Positions 38,015-42,469 of a DNA stretch of 42,469 bases are shown in pieces (position 1 is the first letter of the stretch; each line of letters opens with the position of its first letter). A program made the translations under genes and the position numbers. The notes under the pieces were generated by a model. The model ran no database searches. It saw only the letters and a list, made by a program, of their open reading frames with translations, and was not told where the DNA came from. Source of the stretch: a bacterium (GTDB lineage Bacteria; Patescibacteriota; Patescibacteriia; UBA9934; GWF2-40-263); the NCBI GenBank assembly GCA_021789915.1, contig JAJYIV010000008.1, positions 1-42,469 of the forward strand, written 5' to 3'.

Positions 38015-38584
38015 ATGCCCAACACCTCGCGCACCGAAGAGCTCCAGCCGGGAGAGCAGGTCGTTCTGTTCCTGCGCCCGGTCTGGTACATCCTCCTTGG
38101 CGACCTGATCGGCGCCGCGCTGCTCTACCTCGTGCCGGCCGTGCTCTGTTTCATATTCTGGGGCACGCTGTCCTCTTGGTTCGCGATGCCGCTTGTCGGC
38201 CCGTGGCTGGTGCTGCTGGTTGGCGCCTATGCCGCCATCATCTGGCTGTTCCTGTTCCGCGCCTTCACCGATTACTACCTGAACACGTGGCTCGTCACGT
38301 CGTTCCGCATCATCGACGCCGACCAGCTCGGCATCTTCAAGCGCCGCGTTTCCGAGCTGCACCTGGCCAACGTGCAGGACGTGACGACGGAAGTGAAGGG
38401 CGTGTTCCAGACGATGCTCAATTTCGGCGACGTGCTGGTGCAGACGGCCAGCGAAGAGGACCTGTTCCGCTTCGAGAACGCGCCGCGCCCTGATCACGTC
38501 AAGGAAGAGATCATGAAACTGGTCGAGGCGGAGAAGGCGAAGTATCGCGTGCCCGCGCCGGGCGTGCCCGGCTCGCCGGTGTGA
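38015..38584 (+). CDS. Membrane protein with bacterial PH domain
   Basis: A 189-residue protein: two membrane helices (about residues 25-55 and 60-90), then a PH-like domain (FRAFTDYYLNTWLVTSFRIIDADQLGIFKRRVSELHLANVQDVTTEVKGVFQTMLNFGDVLVQTASEEDLFRFENAPRPDHVKEEIMKLVE). The pattern matches the bPH_2/DUF304 family. Such proteins are common in CPR and Gram-positives; role unknown. The ATG is 1 base after the stop of the previous gene. The long-hairpin repeat copy C serves as its terminator. Confidence 0.85.
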   Translation: MPNTSRTEELQPGEQVVLFLRPVWYILLGDLIGAALLYLVPAVLCFIFWGTLSSWFAMPLVGPWLVLLVGAYAAIIWLFLFRAFTDYYLNTWLVTSFRIIDADQLGIFKRRVSELHLANVQDVTTEVKGVFQTMLNFGDVLVQTASEEDLFRFENAPRPDHVKEEIMKLVEAEKAKYRVPAPGVPGSPV

Positions 38585-38595
38585 TGAGCGAATCG

Positions 38596-38726
38596 AAAAG
38601 CCGGCCGTAAACTCGATGAGATTGCGCTGAACGGGGCAGCCGACCTCCGAGACGTACTCAAAACGTACGTTGAGGAGGCGGCGGGGCCCCGTGAGGCGCA
38701 AGATCGCGAGGTTACCGCCGGCTTTT
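38596..38726 (+). repeat. Long-hairpin repeat element, copy C
   Basis: Outer arms AAAAGCCGGC and GCCGGCTTTT, with further pairing of ATTGCGC/GGCGCAAGAT and CGGGGC/GCCCCG, and the inner hairpin CGTAC-TCAAAAC-GTACG followed by TTGAGGAGGC. The right arm ends in TTTTTT, so this copy can also terminate transcription from the PH-domain gene. It directly abuts the stop of the carboxypeptidase gene. Confidence 0.75.
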
Positions 38727-39824
38727 TTATTTCCACGCGTAGTGCCCCCACGCCCACTGCGCCAGGGCGTGCGCGTCGGCGGAGGCGTCCGCGAGCATCG
38801 GCTCGCCGAACATCACCACGAGCAGCTCGCGGCCCTTCGCCGCCACAGACGGACGCAGGGACACCGCAAGATTCCATCCGTTCGGCGGCCCAAGGTATCC
38901 AGTCTTTCCCGCCGTCACGTACACGTCGCTGTACGCCGGTTTCGTCAACAGGAAGTCGCTGTTTTTGACCGTGAGCGGCACGCGGCGCGGCAGGAGCGTC
39001 AGCGTGCGCTGCGGCGTCGTCGCGTCGCGCTTCACCGCGTAGAAGGCGAAGACGCGATCCGCAAGCGCCGCCAGCTCGCGCGGCGTGGAGACGTTTCCCT
39101 CATCCAGTCCCGTCGGATCCGCAAAGACCGTGCGCGGCAGGCCGAAAGCCCTGGCCCTGGCGTTCATCGCGCCGACGAAAGCCGGGCGCGACAGCCGCGT
39201 GGCGTCCGCCAGCGCGTTGGCGGCGTCGTTGGCCGACGGCAGCAGCGCCGCGTACAGCAAGTCGTTCACCGTGAGCCGGGTGCCAGGCTTCACGCCAAGC
39301 GAAGACCCGCCCACGATGTCATCCCGCGAAATCGACTGCACGCGCCAGGGGGAGACGCCGCGCGACAGGACGACGTCCACGGTCATCAGCTTGGTCAGCG
39401 ACGCCAGCGGGCGCGGCACGCCGGCGTTCTGCTCCGCGAGCATCAGGCCGGACGTCCGGTCCAACACGACATAGCCTTCCGCCTGCGTCGCCGGCGCAGA
39501 GTCGGCGGCCCCTTTGACCGGCGTCGGGATGACGGTTTTCGGCTTGTAGAAGAGAAGCTTGGGGTCCTCGCGCCACCCGTCCTGGCGAGCCCAATCTTCC
39601 AAACTGACCGACGGCACGGTCGCCGTCGAACGGACGAGATACGTGCGCGGATCAAACAGCGCCCGCAGGTCGGCGCGACGCGCGTACACGGAACGCAAAT
39701 ACGGCCCCGGCGCCGCGAAGGCGAGGGCCGGCACGGACAGGAGAAGAAACGCAACGGCGCCGAATGCCGAGGGCTTCTCCCACAAAGATGACGACCAAAT
39801 CGCTTTGTGATCATTCAAGCGCAT
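38727..39824 (-). CDS. D-alanyl-D-alanine carboxypeptidase (PBP5-like serine peptidase)
   Basis: A 365-residue exported penicillin-binding protein that trims peptidoglycan stem peptides. Active-site motifs SxxK = SLTK (142-145), SxN = SAN (197-199) and KTG (307-309) are present. An N-terminal membrane/signal segment is near residues 20-38. No C-terminal amphipathic anchor is obvious. ATG 39824 is chosen because TATCAT (39838-39833) lies 8 bases upstream; ATG 39833 overlaps that box. The stop abuts repeat copy C. Together with the RodZ-like protein it shows a maintained cell wall. Confidence 0.92.
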   Translation of the reverse strand: MRLNDHKAIWSSSLWEKPSAFGAVAFLLLSVPALAFAAPGPYLRSVYARRADLRALFDPRTYLVRSTATVPSVSLEDWARQDGWREDPKLLFYKPKTVIPTPVKGAADSAPATQAEGYVVLDRTSGLMLAEQNAGVPRPLASLTKLMTVDVVLSRGVSPWRVQSISRDDIVGGSSLGVKPGTRLTVNDLLYAALLPSANDAANALADATRLSRPAFVGAMNARARAFGLPRTVFADPTGLDEGNVSTPRELAALADRVFAFYAVKRDATTPQRTLTLLPRRVPLTVKNSDFLLTKPAYSDVYVTAGKTGYLGPPNGWNLAVSLRPSVAAKGRELLVVMFGEPMLADASADAHALAQWAWGHYAWK

Positions 39825-39849
39825 GTTTTTCATGATAGCAGATCGCCGA

Positions 39850-39878
39850 TTGAAGCGGCCTGCGTTTCATGCCAAGAT
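39850..39878 (+). promoter_or_regulatory. Promoter of the flippase gene
   Basis: TTGAAG (39850-39855), 17 bases, CAAGAT (39873-39878), then 6 bases to ATG 39885. It is divergent from the carboxypeptidase gene. Confidence 0.5.
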
Positions 39879-39884
39879 GCGCCC

Positions 39885-41318
39885 ATGCTGCGCGCGCTCG
39901 CCAAAAATTTCATCATCCAGACGGCCGGCAAGGGATTGTCCGTGCTGTTTGGCATTTTCATCCTCTCGCTGCTGACGCGCGCGCTCGGCGCGGAAGCGTT
40001 CGGCGAATACACCACGGCCACGACCTTCCTGCAGTTCTTCGGCGTGCTCGTCGATTTCGGGCTGACGCTGACGCTCGTCGTGATGATTTCCGAGCCCGGC
40101 GCGGACGAAGCGCGCGTGACGGGCAATATCTTCTCGCTGCGGCTCGTCTCGGCCATCGCCTTCTTCGGCCTGGCGCCGCTCGTCGTCCTGCTGCTGCCGT
40201 GGAACGCCGTCATCAAGGAAAGCGTCGCCGTCGGCGCCGTCGCCTACGCGTGCATGGCGGCGGCGGCCATGCTGGTCGGCGTCTTCCAGAAGCACGAAAG
40301 CATCTGGCGCGCGTCCACCGGCGAGCTCGTGAACCGCGTGGTGCTGTTCGCGCTCGCCGCCGTGTTCCTCGCCTTCGGCTGGGGCGTCATCGCCGTGATG
40401 TGGGCGCTCGTCGCCGCCAACGTCGCGTGGCTCGCCGCGATGCTGCTGTTCGCGCGGCCGTTCGTGCGCATCCGGCTGCGCTTCGAGTGGCCCGTGTGGA
40501 AGCGCATCTTTGCCATCAGCTGGCCGATGGCGCTTTCCATCGCGTTCAACCTCGTGTACCTGAAAGGCGACTTGCTGACGCTCGCCCTGTTCCGCACCCA
40601 GACGGAAGTCGGCTGGTACGGCGCCGCGTACAAAGTGATCGACGTCGTCACGGTGGTCCCGAACATCTTCATGGGACTGCTGCTGCCCGCGCTTGCGGCG
40701 GACTGGAAGGCGGGGCGGCGCGGCGAGTTCGGCGCGCACCTGCAGCGCGCGTTCGACGTGTTCGCGCTGCTGTTCTTGCCCATCGTGGCGGGCGCGGAGC
40801 TGCTGGCGGCGCCTCTGCTGACGCTGATCGCCGGGCGCGGCTTCGCCGCTTCGGGAGGCGCGCTTCAGCTCTTGGCTTTCGCCGTGCCGGGCGTCTTCCT
40901 CGGCGCGCTGTTCGGCTACGCCGTGGTCGCGGTCGAGCGGCAGCGCAAGATGATGTGGGGCTATCTCGCCTGCGCGATCGTCTGCGCGGGCGGCTATCTG
41001 CTGCTCATCCCGCCCTTCGGCATCCCGGCCGCCGCCGGCGTGACGATTTTCTCGGAGTGGTTCGTCGCGCTCGCGGCGTTCTTGGTCGTGCGGCGCGAAG
41101 AGCGCTTCCGGCTCTCGCTGACGCGCGCCGGGCGCGCACTGCTCGCCGCGCTGGCGATGGCGCTGGCCTTGTGGTTCCTGCCGCGCGTGAACGTGCTCGT
41201 CCTGATCGTGCTGGGCGCCGCGCTGTACGCGGGGTTGCTCTTCGTCTTCCGCGCCGTGGACCGACAGACCTTGCGCGCGCTCATGCCGCGGCGTTTGGCC
41301 GCGCATGAAGAGAGATAA
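39885..41318 (+). CDS. Polysaccharide flippase (Wzx/MATE-like superfamily)
   Basis: A 477-residue protein with about 12-14 membrane helices. The N-terminal KNFIIQTAGKGLSVLFGIFILSLLTRALGAEAFGEYTTATTFLQFFGVLVDFGLTLTLV is typical of Wzx/RfbX flippases that move lipid-linked oligosaccharides across the membrane. Cargo is unknown. An in-frame ATG at 39807 would overlap the divergent gene and is rejected. No glycosyltransferases lie beside it in this window. Codon use is extremely GC-rich, which also produces long shadow frames. Confidence 0.9.
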   Translation: MLRALAKNFIIQTAGKGLSVLFGIFILSLLTRALGAEAFGEYTTATTFLQFFGVLVDFGLTLTLVVMISEPGADEARVTGNIFSLRLVSAIAFFGLAPLVVLLLPWNAVIKESVAVGAVAYACMAAAAMLVGVFQKHESIWRASTGELVNRVVLFALAAVFLAFGWGVIAVMWALVAANVAWLAAMLLFARPFVRIRLRFEWPVWKRIFAISWPMALSIAFNLVYLKGDLLTLALFRTQTEVGWYGAAYKVIDVVTVVPNIFMGLLLPALAADWKAGRRGEFGAHLQRAFDVFALLFLPIVAGAELLAAPLLTLIAGRGFAASGGALQLLAFAVPGVFLGALFGYAVVAVERQRKMMWGYLACAIVCAGGYLLLIPPFGIPAAAGVTIFSEWFVALAAFLVVRREERFRLSLTRAGRALLAALAMALALWFLPRVNVLVLIVLGAALYAGLLFVFRAVDRQTLRALMPRRLAAHEER

Positions 41319-41320
41319 AA

Positions 41321-41352
41321 ACGCCCCAGCACAAGCGTTTGGTGCGGGGGCG
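41321..41352 (-). terminator. Terminator of the 41371 gene
   Basis: Stem CGCCCC-GCAC / GTGC-GGGGCG with a T-run on the minus strand (GTTTTTATC). It lies between convergent genes. Confidence 0.75.
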
Positions 41353-41370
41353 CGATTGACGCGAACGAGG

Positions 41371-41994
41371 TCAGACCTTCACGGGCTTGCCGCGGGCGAA
41401 GATCCAGCGGCAGCCTGAGCGCCAGACGCGGTCGGGGCGGCCGCTGCGGGCGCTGAGCCAACGGTCGTCGTCACTGTGTGCGACGAGGAACACGCTGAAA
41501 TTGTCGTCGGAATCCGCGACGGGTTCCATAGCCACGTGGAGCCCCTCACCCTTCGGCTGCTCCGGGTACTGCTCCCGAAGTGCCGGGCCGACTTCCGCCG
41601 GGCACTTGAGGAGGCCGTGGGCTTCGGCGGCGGCGTTTACCTGCGCGGTGGTGTACCGGCCTTCGAGGCCGACGTCGGAGCCGGTGATGACCACCAGATC
41701 GAGTTCCGTCGGCTCCTTGGCGAGCGTCACCTTGGTGATGATGTCCCGCGCCCACTTGCTGAGCTGGGAACCGCCCGCCTCGATCGCCGTGATGAACTCC
41801 TCGACCGTCTTGTGCGTGCCGAGCTTGACGGTGCGCCAGGTCGGGAACTTCGGCCACGGGTTCTCCTTGCGGAGGAACCATTTAAAAGCCGAGAGCCACA
41901 TGGGGCCATTTTTGCCTGCGAGCTTGTCTTGCAAGTCGCTCATCGGTCCCTGAACCTCGGGGAGCGGGAGCAAGCCGAGCATGCCTTCCGACAT
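41371..41994 (-). CDS. CPR-type conserved hypothetical protein
   Basis: A 207-residue soluble protein. The pattern MWLSAFKWFLRKENPWPKFPTWRTVKLGTHKTVEEFITAIEAGG...LSKWARDIITKV...ELDLVVITGSDVGLEGRYT, then LLKCPAEVGPALREQYPEQPKGEGLHVAMEPVADSDDNFSVFLVAHSDDDRWL, is one I know as widespread and often multicopy in Parcubacteria and relatives. Function unknown. ATG 41994 is clear: a perfect Shine-Dalgarno AAAGGAGG lies 6 bases upstream (GGCTGACC spacing). It has its own promoter. Confidence 0.8.
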   Translation of the reverse strand: MSEGMLGLLPLPEVQGPMSDLQDKLAGKNGPMWLSAFKWFLRKENPWPKFPTWRTVKLGTHKTVEEFITAIEAGGSQLSKWARDIITKVTLAKEPTELDLVVITGSDVGLEGRYTTAQVNAAAEAHGLLKCPAEVGPALREQYPEQPKGEGLHVAMEPVADSDDNFSVFLVAHSDDDRWLSARSGRPDRVWRSGCRWIFARGKPVKV

Positions 41995-42050
41995 GGTCAG
42001 CCTCCTTTGTGCCATCGGCGGAAGCGGGATGCTCCGCGCCGGGCGCCTCC

Positions 42051-42079
42051 GTGGTAGCGCGAACGGACGAGAATGTCAA
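42051..42079 (-). promoter_or_regulatory. Promoter of the 41371 gene
   Basis: Minus-strand TTGACA (42079-42074), 17 bases, TACCAC (42056-42051). The leader of about 50 bases contains the strong ribosome binding site. Confidence 0.65.
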
Positions 42080-42170
42080 CGCGAACCGCAGACGGGGCCG
42101 GTTCGTTTGTCGCGCAGGGAGAAAATGGGGAAGCGAACGGTTCTACGCGCGAAGATCCACGCGCCGTCTC

Positions 42171-42252
42171 GTGATCCCTCACTTCGTTCGGGATGACACC
42201 GGGGACAAGCCCTTCACGTCCCTCCCCTGTGTCATCCCGAAGCGAAGGGACG
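42171..42252. repeat. Two inverted R1 copies
   Basis: GATCCCTCACTTCGTTCGGGATGACAC (in part) at 42171-42200 and the inverted copy GTGTCATCCCGAAGCGAAGG at 42229-42252, with 28 bases between. Together they form a large potential hairpin in a stretch (42080-42364) without genes. Confidence 0.75.
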
Positions 42253-42272
42253 TCCGACGCGCGCGGGCAGCA

Positions 42273-42316
42273 GGATTGCTTCGTCGCCACCGATGGGATC
42301 AGCTCCTCGCAATGAC
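42273..42316. repeat. R2 repeat, second copy
   Basis: GGATTGCTTCGTC and TCCTCGCAATGAC half-sites around CGCCACCGATGGGATCAGC. The first copy is at 23868-23916. Confidence 0.75.
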
Positions 42317-42364
42317 GAGAAGGGGGGGGTTTCAAAGGTCTCCACAGTAGATAATAGCAAACGG

Positions 42365-42469
42365 TTACTGAAGGACCCCCCGTGAGCTCGGTTGCTCGTG
42401 TCGCTTTTGGAGAGCAAACACCCGCTTGAGCCGTCGGTCAATCTCGCGTTTGAGGAGAAGAGGATTGAG
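42365..42469 (-). CDS. C-terminal fragment of a gene running off the window
   Basis: An open minus-strand frame of 34 codons enters from the right edge and stops at TAA 42365-42367. It reads LNPLLLKREIDRRLKRVFA then LQKRHEQPSSRGVLQ, a charged helical C-terminus. It is too short to identify; composition looks more coding-like than the other frames. Confidence 0.35.
   Translation of the reverse strand, partial: LNPLLLKREIDRRLKRVFALQKRHEQPSSRGVLQ

Noticed and set aside
39867-41308. Frames of about 479 codons on both strands over the flippase gene
   Set aside because: Charged low-complexity shadows; the flippase frame has a membrane-protein pattern and a family match.

Overview
The window looks like a chromosomal contig of a Candidate Phyla Radiation (Patescibacteria) bacterium. 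It is GC-rich, uses the standard code (UGA is a normal stop, which argues against Gracilibacteria and Absconditabacteria), and starts inside a 16S rRNA gene whose conserved sites carry CPR-type differences. I cannot place it below the superphylum with confidence; a Peregrinibacteria/Peribacteria-like or Parcubacteria-like lineage are both possible. The 16S gene is not followed by 23S: a terminator and tRNAs on the opposite strand come next.

Layout. 1-1.5 kb: 3' part of 16S, tRNA-Phe and tRNA-Ile. 1.6-4.3 kb: two secreted or membrane-anchored proteins, tRNA-Pro, an S4-less TlyA-like methyltransferase, a long-hairpin repeat and tRNA-Gly. 4.46-5.45 kb: a complete IS982-type insertion sequence separating a promoter from a DUF1059 gene. 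5.7-7.4 kb (minus): yebC-ruvC-ASCH operon. 7.6-15 kb (minus): rpoB-rpoC with a long structured leader. 15.1-16 kb: a putative acyltransferase-like protein. 16.0-17.7 kb: an unusual gene-poor stretch with a strong leftward promoter, a terminator, repeated hairpin-plus-mini-ORF modules and a MITE-like hairpin. 17.8-20.8 kb: ftsK and a RodZ-like gene. 20.8-25.3 kb (minus): recA, efp with an epmA-like gene, and rpsF-ssb-rpsR. 25.5-32.7 kb: a membrane protein, a THUMP/Trm11-like methyltransferase, a DUF559 protein, an unknown protein, ychF, tRNA-Ala, an SPW protein, thymidine kinase and ruvB. 32.69-37.67 kb: an AT-richer integrated element with a large serine recombinase. 37.7-42.5 kb: membrane proteins, a D,D-carboxypeptidase, a flippase and a CPR-type hypothetical protein.

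Three themes tie the window together. First, promoters are clear (TTGAC-like box, very often exactly 17 bases, then TAnnnT), and several genes start 6-10 bases after the -10 box, which predicts leaderless or nearly leaderless mRNAs. Other genes have strong Shine-Dalgarno sites. Second, several families of short palindromic repeats are scattered between genes, and copies lie in frame inside three protein genes (yebC, the Trm11-like gene and the DUF559 gene). Third, two mobile elements have landed just downstream of TATACT boxes; one of them, the serine-recombinase element, has a recombinase gene that reads across its own attachment site into host DNA.

The best candidates for something undescribed are the 16.3-17.65 kb transcription unit, the long-hairpin family with covarying inner stems, and the in-frame repeat insertions. 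All functional statements come from reading the sequence and from recalled family features; no database search or folding program was run.
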